Shown: piece after piece, positions 1-9,384 of the stretch
Position numbering within the stretch: position 1 is the stretch's first letter
Layout: every line of letters begins with the position of its first letter
Assembly: GCA_001599755.1 (NCBI GenBank)
Contig: BCHX01000004.1
Coordinates: 1,364,001-1,428,000 of the forward strand
DNA length: 64,000 nt
DNA from: Gliomastix tumulicola
Taxonomy: Eukaryota; Ascomycota; Sordariomycetes; Hypocreales; Bionectriaceae
Reading direction: 5' to 3'
Notes under the pieces: model-generated
What the model was told of the DNA's origin: nothing
The model's database searches: none
Seen by the model: the letters and a program-made list of their open reading frames with translations, nothing else
Translations under genes and position numbers: made by a program

Positions 1-1029
1 GAGGAGTACGACGGCGGATCTGTCTACCGCGGCGTCAACGCAGCCCGGACTCCCGCCTCGGTGCCGTGGACGCAGTGGTACACGAACCCGTCCAGCGAGC
101 CCAAGGTCCAGCGCTCCAACATGCCCATCCAGGCCTACCCGTGGACCTTGCTGAACACGACGCGGAGCTGGAGCCGGGCCTTCACGTCGGCTGGCACGTA
201 CGACAACCACTACCTCCAGTTCAGCGTCAGCGGCATGACGGCCAGCAGCGATCTGCGCGTCGAGATTGACGGGAACGACATCGGTTGGGAGATCCAGCCG
301 GATATCGGGCTTGATAGGTGGATTTACTCCTTCAAATTCGACGATGCCCTCGCGCCGGGAGGTCACACTCTGTCGTTCACGCTGCTTAATGACGAGATCC
401 AGGGTAGTGCTCAGCTCTGCAACCTGCAGATCCTGGAGTACGGTGCTGCAGATGAGTAAGTCTTTTGATACTATCCTAACGATATGGTGACCAGCTGACA
501 TATTTGAAGGTTTACGTTCGAGCCAGAGTATCACGGAATCTATCCCACGTAGGCCACGCCACGAAATAGACAGCTAAATGATGGGCCTGATTAACTTACC
601 AATCACAGGTACTCCGCGTCGAACGCAACGACCTACCGCCCGACGAACGACCACTGCCTCATGCGCACCATGTACTCCGTGGACTTTTGCGACGCCTGCA
701 TCGAAGGTCTGTGGTGGTCCCTGCTGCGCCCTCTGTCTCTGATCGACAATGTCACCCAGGCTGCTCAGCCTGACGGCGCCACGAACGCCACCATCGAGCT
801 CCTCCCTCTGGCGCAGTTCAGGGAGATCCCCAGAGGGAACGAGGCTTACACCATCCTCTGGTACGACGCTGATGGGGAGACGGTCCTCGACCAGTGGACC
901 AACCAGACGAGCGCTCTCATCGACGAGGGGGCTACGACCTTTGAGGTCGAGGTCAGGTTCTGGACGGAGCAGGTGAGGGTCGATAATGATGGGCTTTTGA
1001 CACTCAGGAAGACGTATGATATCGAGTGA
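1..1029 (+). CDS. C-terminal part of an M64 (IgA peptidase-like) fungal secreted metallopeptidase; 5' end outside the window
   Basis: The reading frame is open from base 1, so the gene starts upstream. Exons are 1-455, 510-548 and 609-1029; the two short GT-AG introns keep phase and the product ends in TYDIE. The visible part has a beta-rich segment (EEYDGG, then GLDRW) followed by the segment TTYRPTNDHCLMR and CDACIEGLW. From memory this matches the C-terminal region of fungal proteins annotated as peptidase M64. The HExxH zinc site of that family would lie upstream and is not visible, so activity cannot be judged. Several NxT sequons fit a secreted protein. The convergent gene downstream begins only about 120 bp away. 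Family assignment is moderate; that this is a real gene end is near certain. Confidence 0.62.
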
Positions 1030-1146
1030 CTGTTTAGTACGACGGGAAACAGGCCTTGTCTGCTTGTTCAGGACTCCATATAGTTAGTGCTTCTCTCATT
1101 CTCGACATTCCCTGGCTAGACTAAAGCAGGTTTCAAACTTCCAACA

Positions 1147-2280
1147 TTACTGTCCTTTCCAGGCTGTGTCCAACATCTCCTTGACGGTAGTGACCTTGAT
1201 GCTGGGGAACTTTCTGTTTAGCGCCTTGTCTTCTGGAAGGTCAAAGACACCCTCAGCCACCCAGAAGCCAAAGACTGAGAAGAGCTTCTGGACCCATTCC
1301 TTGGGGAAGTAGGGATAGGCCTCTACTTGGCCAGGCAGCTCGGTGATCTCTCCGGCTCGAAGTTTGTCGACGCTATCGTACGTGACGGTGAATTTACCAC
1401 CTGGGGTAGATATCGTTAGTTCCCCCATATTTAAACATCATTCGGCCTGGCAACTGGAAGAATTGTGTGCGACTTACCTCGAGCCTTCTCAGCGAGCTTC
1501 ACAAAGTCATTCCACGCCATCTTATCGCCGATGACAAAGGTGTTGGGATCCCACGTGGGCAGATCCAATGCCGCGACCACAAACTTGGCCACATCCTTGG
1601 TATACGTGAAGGTCATCGGCTGCGTACCATCACCGGGGATGGCGGCGTGCTTGTTGGCCATGTCGACAATGAAGGTTGTCTGCGTGATGTAGGTCTCGAC
1701 ATGGGGCATGCCGTAGTACTCCATGAACCAGCCCACGTTGAAGGCCGTCCATTCCAGACTCGTCTCGGCCAGCGCTTCGTGGGCCTCAATGTGTTGGAAG
1801 CCGTGGGGGAGGAGTTCATAGTACCTGCATCATCCTCTGGTTAAGACACAACGGCGTACTCGTTTCAATAGCACAAAGATGCACTTACTTGTGCTCCGGA
1901 CGGACCGCCCAGTTGCTGGCAATGAATCGCTTGGTGGGAGCGCTCTTGTCAGCCGCCTTGATGAGGTTCGTCTGTGCCTTCCCGACGCCGATGAAGTGCA
2001 GCGCAAGGGCAGAGATGACGGTATGGATCTGGTGCTCCTCCAAGACTGCCTGAAGAGCATCGATATCATCGTAGTCGACGGCAATGACGGGACAGCCAAG
2101 GTCCACATCCTTAGGGACCTAGGGAACGTTAGCCAAACACTGATTCACATGGGGAGCCAGATATGTGTACAATACCTTGCGAGCTAGAACAATAGTCTGA
2201 TGGTGGCCGTCTGCGTTGAGCGCGTCGACGATCGTGCGTCCAACGCCGCCTGTGCCGCCGGCAACTGCAACGTTCACCAT
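1147..2280 (-). CDS. NmrA-like / isoflavone reductase-like NAD(P)-binding protein (atypical SDR)
   Basis: Four exons (2280-2176, 2118-1889, 1824-1478, 1400-1147) give 311 residues in phase. The protein opens with MVNVAVAGGTGGVG, the glycine-rich NAD(P) loop of NmrA-type atypical SDRs. It continues with an interior typical of PCBER/isoflavone-reductase relatives (IASNWAVRP, then FNVGWFMEYYG). No Tyr-x3-Lys catalytic motif of classical SDRs is seen, as expected for this branch. The likely role is reduction of, or redox sensing with, a small aromatic or enone substrate in the cytosol; the substrate is unknown. The promoter has a TATA box about 112 bp upstream and, further out, a block of about 130 bp shared with the enoyl-reductase promoter near 12.1 kb. 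That block is the main reason to group the two genes. Confidence 0.85.
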
Positions 2281-2391
2281 GGTTGCTTCGTAAATTTGGT
2301 ATTCAAAGCTCGGCACGTTCCGTTCCGGTTGCCGTTCTTCGAGATAGAAGCAGTGAGAAGACAATGGCGGCCTTGGTATACTATATATACT

Positions 2392-2399
2392 CACGTCCT
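2392..2399 (-). promoter_or_regulatory. TATA box of the NmrA-like gene
   Basis: TATATATA about 112 bp upstream of the ATG. Assigned by position and sequence only. Confidence 0.45.
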
Positions 2400-2504
2400 G
2401 TGTGCCACATATAGTCATTCCCGGTACAACCCCTATCGGCGGAGTTACATTTGTCATTTTCCGCAGAGGCTCCGAGCAGGTAGTTAATATAGGTAGAGTA
2501 GGTT

Positions 2505-2507
<3 letters not shown>

Positions 2508-2541
<34 letters not shown>
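2508..2541. repeat. (GT)17 microsatellite
   Basis: Thirty-four bases of uninterrupted GT about 230 bp upstream of the NmrA-like start codon. A repeat of this length is expected to vary between strains and could form Z-DNA. No function is shown. Confidence 0.97.
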
Positions 2542-2544
<3 letters not shown>

Positions 2545-2763
2545 AGTTGATTTGTCATTTGGGACTATCCATCGTGGTTAGGCGCGGAGTTTCCTTGCGC
2601 CATCATCCCTCGTGGTGTCGAGCTAGATCGCGTCACGTAAGAGCTCCGTACATACATGCCGGCATGATAGAAGGCTGAACCATGTTCTCGTTCTTCGTAT
2701 CTCGCCTGAACACCTTATCGAGTACCATGCGGATGATCTACCTACGGAGGAGGCAATCTTCGG

Positions 2764-2896
2764 GATGTGGCATTTCCCGGGTAGGAAAGTCTTAGCCCCG
2801 CGCCGGACGGCCGATCCCGGTGATGCTCCAACAGTTCGCAGGCTTCACGTAAGAATCCCGTTCCGCCACTTGGAGACTAGCAACATGAGCACAAGA
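2764..2896 (-). promoter_or_regulatory. Promoter block, copy A (shared with 12006-12140)
   Basis: Begins GATGTGGCATTTCCC and ends near GACTAGCAAC. A clearly related block with the same order of words (GATGTGGCATTTCCC, GGCTTCAC.TAAGAA, CCGTTCC, GACTAGCAAC) lies upstream of the enoyl-reductase gene. It contains CATTTCCC (2771-2778), the core of the 15-mer found at 4102, 4370 and 7703. No terminal inverted repeats were seen, so it looks more like a shared regulatory block than a transposon remnant. Confidence 0.6.
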
Positions 2897-3045
2897 ATGT
2901 ATTCTAAAGATAAACCAAGTTCCGACTCTTCCTCCGCACCTCGAGCATCATATTAAGTGGTATACCTGTCATTTGTTCGCTCCTCGTCCCTTCTCCCCCT
3001 TCTTACGTGTAGGCTGGGGTAAGGCATAGATCAGCACCCGCCCGC

Positions 3046-3900
3046 TCAGCTCTTTCGCACCATTTGCTCTACCACATCCAAGCCAGTCATTTTCTTGATG
3101 GTCGAGTCCAGCATCCCATGAGGCATGATCGTCCCAAACCGCCCCAGCCGTGCGTTTGCTCCTCGCCAAATGACGAGCGGGGGACAGGTTTTCAAGAGAT
3201 CCCCGACGACCTCCTTGGCCCACTGATTGGCCGGTGTGCCTACATTGGCCATCTTGTCATTGCGCATGGCAGACTCGACTGTTTCCCGGGCTGGGCTGTA
3301 GATGGAGGCTTTCGGCAGCGACATGGGAGTCAGAGCCTTCTGGTTCGCGATGAGGTTGGTGGCCACAGCACCGGTCTTCAGATCGATGACTTTGATGCCG
3401 AATGGCTCCAGCTCGAGACGCATGCAGTCGGAGAACATGGAGAGAGCTGCCTTGGACGCGTTGTAGACTGCCTGAAACGGGACGGCTGCTGCCCCGACGA
3501 CAGAGGTCTGGTTGACAATCATGCCCTTGGACTTGAGCAGAAGCGGGAGGAATGCTTGGGTGACGGCGAGATGGGCCCATACGTTGATGTCGAATAGCTT
3601 CTTGGCGTCGTCGATGTCAAGGTCCGACACAGGCATGCTGTAGCTGGCACCGGCGTTGTTGACGAGGATGTCGAGGCTGGAGACCGAGACCTTGCTCACA
3701 GCGGCAGATATCGAGTCGGGGCGAAGGATATCCAGCGCCAGTGTCTCGATGCCCGCGTGTGAGAGGCTGGTCATCTTGGAGGTGTCTCTGGCTGTGGCAA
3801 TGACGCGCAGGCCGGCTTCGTGGAAGGCAAGGGCCAGGGCGGCACCCATGCCTCCTTCTGAGCAGCCAGTGATGAGAACAGTCTTTTTGGCGGCGGCCAT
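3046..3900 (-). CDS. Classical SDR, AYR1-like (1-acyl-dihydroxyacetone-phosphate reductase type)
   Basis: Intronless, 284 residues. TGCSEGGMG near residues 11-19 is the cofactor loop, NNAGA lies near residue 81, and YNASK near residue 147 carries the Tyr and Lys of the active site. The Thr-Ala-Arg after beta-2 (ATARD) suggests NADPH preference. Overall it resembles yeast Ayr1 and the many fungal SDRs named after it, which reduce keto groups on lipid-like substrates; the real substrate is not deducible. It is divergent from the Zn2Cys6 regulator at 4404, and the shared 503-bp promoter carries two copies of the 15-mer CCATTTCCCGCGCGC. That points to control by that regulator. Confidence 0.88.
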   Translation of the reverse strand: MAAAKKTVLITGCSEGGMGAALALAFHEAGLRVIATARDTSKMTSLSHAGIETLALDILRPDSISAAVSKVSVSSLDILVNNAGASYSMPVSDLDIDDAKKLFDINVWAHLAVTQAFLPLLLKSKGMIVNQTSVVGAAAVPFQAVYNASKAALSMFSDCMRLELEPFGIKVIDLKTGAVATNLIANQKALTPMSLPKASIYSPARETVESAMRNDKMANVGTPANQWAKEVVGDLLKTCPPLVIWRGANARLGRFGTIMPHGMLDSTIKKMTGLDVVEQMVRKS

Positions 3901-4101
3901 TTTATGCGACGTTTGATCTGATGGTTGACTGGAGGTACGACTGAGCGAATGTTCATTTCAGATGTCTGCGGCTCGCCCGCAGGTATTTGTAGGCCACTCA
4001 ACACGTCAAGGACCCCGGGACACACATGGATAAGTCCGTCCAGCGCTTAGCGATTGCAGCTACATCTGAGGCTGATGATACGCTCAAACAATAACCGCCG
4101 T

Positions 4102-4116
4102 CCATTTCCCGCGCGC
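4102..4116. promoter_or_regulatory. Candidate cluster regulator site CCATTTCCCGCGCGC, copy 1
   Basis: One of three identical 15-mers in the window. It lies about 200 bp upstream of the SDR start at 3900 and about 290 bp upstream of the regulator start at 4404. Confidence 0.65.
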
Positions 4117-4369
4117 AATTACGGATTGGGAAGTCGCGCGGTATTCCCACTATGTCGCTTCCATGCAATTCTTGGACCACCACGGCAGGTCAGATTTCAG
4201 TTGATCGGGTCCGAAGTGGACGGATGACGGACTTTTGTGAAAGTGCGTCTAACTCCGCCAAAGACCGGCCGCAGGTCAACGCACGTTCCAGGGAAGCATC
4301 TCGCTTACCGATCTTGGAGACATCACATCAACAAGAGATCAGTTCAAAATCTATCTCCTTGCGACTCCA

Positions 4370-4384
4370 CCATTTCCCGCGCGC
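4370..4384. promoter_or_regulatory. Candidate cluster regulator site CCATTTCCCGCGCGC, copy 2
   Basis: Second identical 15-mer, only 19 bp before the regulator's ATG. If bound, it could give autoregulation or block initiation. Confidence 0.65.
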
Positions 4385-4403
4385 ACAACCACAGGAGAGC
4401 AAC

Positions 4404-6293
4404 ATGGCGCCGGGCAGGAAGCAAGGCGACGGCTGCTGGACATGCCGCCTTCGCCGGAAACGATGCGACGCGGTCCGACCGGCGTGTGGAAGCTGCCAGG
4501 CCCTGGATATTCCCTGTCATGCGGGCGAAGCGAGGCCGTCCTGGATGGACGGAGGAGTCGGACAGAGGCAGATGGCGGAGGCGATCAAGCTCAAGATCAA
4601 GCATAATGCACTCGTCCGCAGAGAGAGGCGTCTCCATACCAGCCAGCAGCAGAGCATCCTCTCCACCGAGTCTGATCTCGAATCCGATGGAGACGGTGCA
4701 CCGCCGGCTAGGCGTTCCGTGTTCAGTGCGGTCTTCCACGTTGTGTCGCCTACACGATCGGCTACAGCGGTCTTCTCCAACAGCCCTGCTGGGCCATCAA
4801 CCGTTGAATCGTCCACTGGTCGGTCTGAATGGTCGCAAAATTCTTCGCCAGCAGCGTCCTTGACTTCCGGTTCCGGGCCGTCATTGATCACATGCTCCCC
4901 GAATAGTCCTTGGTCAGTCAGTTCAGCCATTTCGCCTGTCCCCTCTCAGGTCGAATTCGGCTCGATCATGATCTACCTAGACTATGTCTTCCCGTTCCTG
5001 TTCCCATTCTATCAACCGCCCCTTATCGAGACAGGCCGTCAATGGCTGCTTGGTCTTGTGTGTCAGAACGAGCTTTCTTTCCACACGGCTGCCAGCCTCA
5101 GCGCATACTTCTTCACGCTCGTGCCCCAAAAGAACGGACAAGAGATACACGATGAGTGCAAAGCAGTAGTGTGGGATGGGCTGGTCAAGCAGATGGACCT
5201 AGCCTTCAGAGCGATTCAGAGCAACGTTGCAGCCATCAGTCAGCAGGGAAGTCACTGCTCACTCATCGAAAAGGTCCGGCTTATGGAAGAAATCACCCAG
5301 CTGCTCATTCTAGATGTCACGGTTCGGAGGGACGTGGACTGGGCCATGCACCTCACACCGGCCTTGTCTCTGATCGATGAGGTGTTCAAGGACCACGGGA
5401 TGTTGCACTCCAAGCCTAACCTTGCAGCTCTCTTGGGTAAACTGCCACCGTTACCGCTTCCAGCGGCCACGCCTCATCAAAAGCCTCTCCCCAACACGGC
5501 TGACCAATCTGCTTTGGTGTTCTTCACATCACTCCTTCTGTTTGTGGATATTGTCGCAAGCACCGCCCTGGGCAAATCGCCGTCCCTGCAGCACTATCAC
5601 GGCAGCCTTTTAACGCCTCAAGAGGATGGAAAGTGCTCCCTGCGGCTTGAATCGGTCATCGGCTGTCAGAACTGGGCATTAATGTGTGTTGGAGAGATAT
5701 CAGTCCTATGCCAATGGAAGAGCGAAGCAAAACGAAACGGAACCTTTTCTGTCGTCGATCTCGTCAAGCGAGCAGAGTGTATCTCGCACACCCTGGAGAA
5801 AGGCCTCGAAAGCCTGAACACCAGCACGCTCTCCCCAAATCCAGACATATCGACGGCCAACAACTTGAAGGCCTACTACAATCGCCATGCCAATGGCATC
5901 GACGACGGCTGCATCGCGACTGCCACTCGAATCTGGGCACGCGCAGCACAGATATATCTTGCCGTAACTCTCTCAGGGTGGCAGACAAATTCTGCCGGCG
6001 TGCAAGACAGCGTTGGAGAGGTCCTTCGCCTGCTGCAGACAATGGACTCCCCTGCTCAGCTTCGGAGCCTCTCTTGGCCACTCTGCATAGCCGGGTGTCT
6101 CGCCCTCCCCGTCCAGGAGCAAGAGTTTCGATCAATTGTCCGAGACATAGGCGAGCTGCGCGATTTCGCGACTCTTGCCCATGCTCTGCGGATCATGGAA
6201 GCGGCCTGGGCGTCCCGACATATTGTTGATCGAACGGCCTGTGACATTGCGGCGTTCTTGAACATTCTTGGGCCTCCCGCTCTGTTGATATGA
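4404..6293 (+). CDS. Zn2Cys6 transcription factor, likely local cluster regulator
   Basis: Intronless, 629 residues from the ATG at 4404. The zinc cluster sits at the very N-terminus: Cys 11, 14, 21, 28, 31 and 38, i.e. C-x2-C-x6-C-x6-C-x2-C-x6-C, with the basic stretch RLRRKR between Cys 14 and 21. A Ser/Pro-rich linker follows. The rest resembles the helical fungal-specific regulatory region of the PF11951 (Fungal_trans_2) type (LDYVFPFLFPFY and SLLLFVDIV segments). I chose 4404 rather than an in-frame codon further up because the zinc cluster normally starts within the first 10-30 residues. It is placed centrally among reductase genes whose promoters share the 15-mer, including its own. 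Binding of that motif by this protein is inference. Confidence 0.9.
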   Translation: MAPGRKQGDGCWTCRLRRKRCDAVRPACGSCQALDIPCHAGEARPSWMDGGVGQRQMAEAIKLKIKHNALVRRERRLHTSQQQSILSTESDLESDGDGAPPARRSVFSAVFHVVSPTRSATAVFSNSPAGPSTVESSTGRSEWSQNSSPAASLTSGSGPSLITCSPNSPWSVSSAISPVPSQVEFGSIMIYLDYVFPFLFPFYQPPLIETGRQWLLGLVCQNELSFHTAASLSAYFFTLVPQKNGQEIHDECKAVVWDGLVKQMDLAFRAIQSNVAAISQQGSHCSLIEKVRLMEEITQLLILDVTVRRDVDWAMHLTPALSLIDEVFKDHGMLHSKPNLAALLGKLPPLPLPAATPHQKPLPNTADQSALVFFTSLLLFVDIVASTALGKSPSLQHYHGSLLTPQEDGKCSLRLESVIGCQNWALMCVGEISVLCQWKSEAKRNGTFSVVDLVKRAECISHTLEKGLESLNTSTLSPNPDISTANNLKAYYNRHANGIDDGCIATATRIWARAAQIYLAVTLSGWQTNSAGVQDSVGEVLRLLQTMDSPAQLRSLSWPLCIAGCLALPVQEQEFRSIVRDIGELRDFATLAHALRIMEAAWASRHIVDRTACDIAAFLNILGPPALLI

Positions 6294-6747
6294 GTGCGGA
6301 ATTTTAGAATGACCATTTCAATAACATACGCCTAACACCTGTAAAACCGCCCTGAGGATCGCGATCTCGTTCCATGATGATAAAACACGTCTGCTCCGTC
6401 GATTGTCGATGTATGGCCGGTTCAAAAGGGAGGGTATCACATTTCTGAGTGTAGGTAGACTGAATCTGCCACACAGCGAGAAGAAACAGTTGACTAGATA
6501 TCGCGGTCCAGCTCCTAGCTCGAATACCATACCGAATGTGGCAAAATTAAGAGGAAGTCTACTCCTTTGATTGAAATCTCTCCCTCCATGTCGATAGCTC
6601 CCCCGCAAAAACTCTTTATCCGCGCGTGCGCATGTTAGTGCTTATGTTAATTTCAATTTGACGGCACACCCTCTTCCTATTTCGCGTTCTGTAAATTGTC
6701 AGAATTGATACTCCCATTGATAATTATTTCACGGACAAGGCTTCATC
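6294..6747. other. Intergenic, promoter of the EXPERA gene
   Basis: No gene supported. No copy of the 15-mer is present here; only a short CCGCGCGTGCGC stretch near 6620. Confidence 0.6.
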
Positions 6748-7411
6748 ATGGCTTCTACAAGATTACCTCGAGATGTTCTTTACCTGCTCGTCATTTTACT
6801 GCACCTAAGTGCCATGCTAGGCAAGTCGTTCATCTAATTCAACCGCGGTGTTATGAGTGACATGCTGACATTCCCGCAGGGGTCGACTTCGTGCCCTTCT
6901 ATCCGCAGTCTCTTTGCCAACCTGCTGGCTCGCCACTCCATTTCCTCGTTGCTTATCGCGAGTGGTACATCACCACGATGGCGGATCCGTACTACCACCA
7001 CGATACCCCCGGTCACTTCTTCGACTTTCTGGTCTACGTTGAGCTCGTGGTCCAGTTCCCCCTGGCCCTCTACCTCACCCACGCCCTGATCATGAAGCGA
7101 ACCCTCTCTGGCTCTGCTGAGCTCGCGGGCAGTGTCTACGGCATCGTGACTGGCCTATGCACGGGTGTGGTGTGCCACGACATGTGGTATCTGGGACCTG
7201 AGATCATCAGCGCCGAGGCCAAGCAGACACTGCTGTATGCAGCGTACCTTCCATACGCGATCCTTCGTAAGTTGTATTTAAAAGTGTCCAACGAGTGAGT
7301 GGTTGATAGGGCAACAACTGATGAGAACGACTAGCGCTTGTCATGGCTGGAGATATGCATTTGCGCCTACTCGCTCGCTTACGGGCCTTGCCTCTTATTA
7401 AGCAGGACTAG
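6748..7411 (+). CDS. EXPERA-domain membrane protein (EBP / TMEM97 / TM6SF2 superfamily)
   Basis: Three exons: 6748-6820, 6880-7266 and 7335-7411 (178 residues). The first intron uses a GC-AG donor (GCAAGT), a recognised minor class; phase is kept. Four membrane segments are apparent. The first is RDVLYLLVILLHLSAML. Next comes the motif PFYPQ with a conserved acidic and Trp-rich loop, then the second segment FFDFLVYVELVVQFPLALYL, and the last ends PYAILPLVMAGDM. The pattern is that of EXPERA proteins, which include sterol delta8-delta7 isomerase and the sigma-2 receptor TMEM97, in the ER. In a cluster of reductases it could act as a double-bond isomerase on a steroid- or terpenoid-like intermediate. 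That is inference. Alternative: a lipid-binding housekeeping TMEM97 homologue. Confidence 0.8.
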
Positions 7412-7966
7412 GGACCCGGTCCGAGGATTTCAACGCATTTTTTATGACGCAGTACAGGTGATGGCTACGGATGCGCTCTCGCAATGGGCCCGCTCGTCAC
7501 CAGCGTTATCAATGAGATTAGGCAGACGCATGAAGCGAAGGGAAGGATACGATGGCACAAGGAACAGTGACAGGGATGAAACATGAGGTGCTAAATCATG
7601 GCTCCATTTCCTTGTTCATTCAGCAGTTCAATGCTCTAGGCTCTCAGCTGCTGTGGGAACCACCGTCTTTTGGTCGTGATATTAGTTAATAGCGTGAATC
7701 CGCCATTTCCCGCGCGCTGAACCCTTCTGAGCGGCAGACTTCCAGGGCTTACAGTGGACTGAGGGGCTTAGGTTGTCTTATCTCCGACGGTCCGATGCCA
7801 ACCGCCCCCAAATATGTGCATATTATTAAAAGGCCATGCATGACCTCAACGATTTGAAAAGAGGAGGTCCAGATTTGATCCTTAAAGATCAATTCTTACA
7901 CCCCATTTTCACCCCCGGACAAGTCGCGAACTGAATTTTAGCTGGCATCTAACAGAGATTGTCACA
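7412..7966. other. Intergenic, promoter of the SDR at 7967
   Basis: No gene supported. It contains the third copy of the 15-mer (7703-7717) about 250 bp upstream of the SDR start. Confidence 0.65.
7703..7717. promoter_or_regulatory. Candidate cluster regulator site CCATTTCCCGCGCGC, copy 3
   Basis: Identical to 4102-4116 and 4370-4384. It sits in the promoter of another SDR, which argues against tandem duplication of one spacer. Confidence 0.65.
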
Positions 7967-9031
7967 ATGGCAGCCATCGCAAAGACCATCGTCGCCACGG
8001 GCTGCACCTCGGGCTTAGTAGGTACACTTCACTTAGCAATCTTGTATGGACAGAGGCGCTTACGATGACCTCGCCAGGGATTCGAGCTCGTGAAGCAACT
8101 GCTGGGACAAACGCAGCCATACAAGATCATCCTTGGCGCTCGAGACACCAAGTCTGCTCAGGCCGCCTTCGATGAGCTCAAGTACGACAACAGCACGCAT
8201 TCCCTGGCCATTCTCCCGGTGGAGCTGTCCAACCTGAAGACGGTCAAGTCCTTTGCCCAGGAGACGCTCGAGAACCTAGGTCAAGACCCGATCGACTACT
8301 TGGTGCTCAATGCAGCCATGGCTCGCAAGGCCGACGACAGGCCCGGCCCTCACGGTTCGCCGTGGAGCGACTCGTACGTCGTCAACCATCTCTGTACGTC
8401 TTTGAGCTACCCGTTCTTCAATCTTTCTCGAGACTGACGCTATATCTAGCTCAGCATTACTTGACGCATCTGCTCCGACGGAAGCTTGAGGCCTCTCGGT
8501 CTCGGGTCGTCGTGGTTTCTTCTGGGGCGATTAGGGGTGTGACAGACACATGTAAGCATCTGCTTTCCCATCCTTGGGGGGGGAAACAGGAGACGCTAAC
8601 ATTTTCCAGCCCTACTTGACGACGACGTCAAGGCCGGCTCCAACACCGAGCGCAGCCTGTACTCGGCCACCAAGTTCATCCAGCTCCTAGGCGCGCACTG
8701 GTGGCGCCGCGAGCTCCTGGGAACATGCAAAGTCGTCGCCGTGTCTCCGGGCCTGATCCCAGGTACCGGGCTGGGCCGCTTTGCGAAGCCGGGCGACCCG
8801 ATCCCTTCGTCGAGCCACCCAGACGCCAAGAGCGTGTCGACCGGCGCTCAGAGCATCATGGCGGCCCTCACGAGGGATGACCTCCCCGAAGACCCGGAGC
8901 AGATCTTCCTCACCAGCTGGGGCGACTGGTGGCCTAAGGATGTGTACGGACTGAGCCTGGATAGGCAGCTGCAAGACAAGTGGTGCCCGGGCCAGGAGGA
9001 GATTGAGAAGGCCGAGGGTGTGGCGGCATAA
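7967..9031 (+). CDS. Short-chain dehydrogenase/reductase (protochlorophyllide-reductase/retinol-dehydrogenase-like)
   Basis: Four exons: 7967-8017, 8078-8393, 8450-8551 and 8610-9031, all in phase. The product starts MAAIAKTIVATGCTSGLG, an N-terminal cofactor loop. GARDT after beta-2 suggests NADP(H), and VLNAAMA replaces the usual NNAG. VVSSGAIRG is followed by YSATKFIQLL with catalytic Tyr and Lys. PGLIPGTGLGRF fits the C-terminal half seen in light-independent protochlorophyllide-reductase-like fungal SDRs. The C-terminus (WPKDVYGLSLDRQLQ) is the usual substrate lid. The substrate is unknown. The 15-mer upstream links it to the regulator at 4404. Confidence 0.87.
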
Positions 9032-9384
9032 ATGGCATTTCCGTTGGGGGTCTGAGGAATTTGGCCGAGCTGTGTTTAGGGCTCTGCATTGCAAGAGATG
9101 GCCAAAATCAAAATACCATGAAAATGGTAAAGTATCTCGCTGTGAAAGACTGCTTGACAAGAATCCCCAATCTCACGTCGAAGAGGCAAAGTGTCATCTA
9201 GAATCACGAAGTACTGGGGACCGGACAGATTTAATTCCATGCACTAGTCAATAAACATACAGTCAGCTTTGGAGCACTCTTGCTTTTACTGTTCTTTTCC
9301 CTCTATTATCTACTCTGAGCCTGCCCCCCTTCCAGCTATGCTAGGGGCTGCATTACGCATAAAAGGATCCATCGACGACAACAT
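9032..9384. other. Convergent intergenic spacer
   Basis: Lies between two gene 3' ends. I see nothing functional beyond likely polyadenylation sequence; it contains GGCATTTCCG near 9036, too weak a match to call a site. Confidence 0.6.

Larger units (their letters stand above)
2281..3045. other. Intergenic: promoter of the NmrA-like gene and 3' side of the next SDR
   Basis: No gene is supported here. It holds a TATA box (2392-2399), a GT microsatellite (2508-2541), a perfect 12-bp palindrome CATGCCGGCATG (2655-2666) and the 133-bp block described separately (2764-2896). Confidence 0.7.
3901..4403. other. Divergent promoter between the SDR and the Zn2Cys6 regulator
   Basis: No coding sequence is supported. 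The reading frame of the regulator can be extended back to 4152, but this upstream stretch is low in coding character and lies before the natural start. The region holds two identical copies of a 15-bp motif. Confidence 0.7.

Noticed and set aside
4152..4403. Longer N-terminus for the zinc-cluster factor
   Set aside because: Would place 84 unfamiliar residues before the zinc cluster and would make the second 15-mer copy coding; the ATG at 4404 fits the family.
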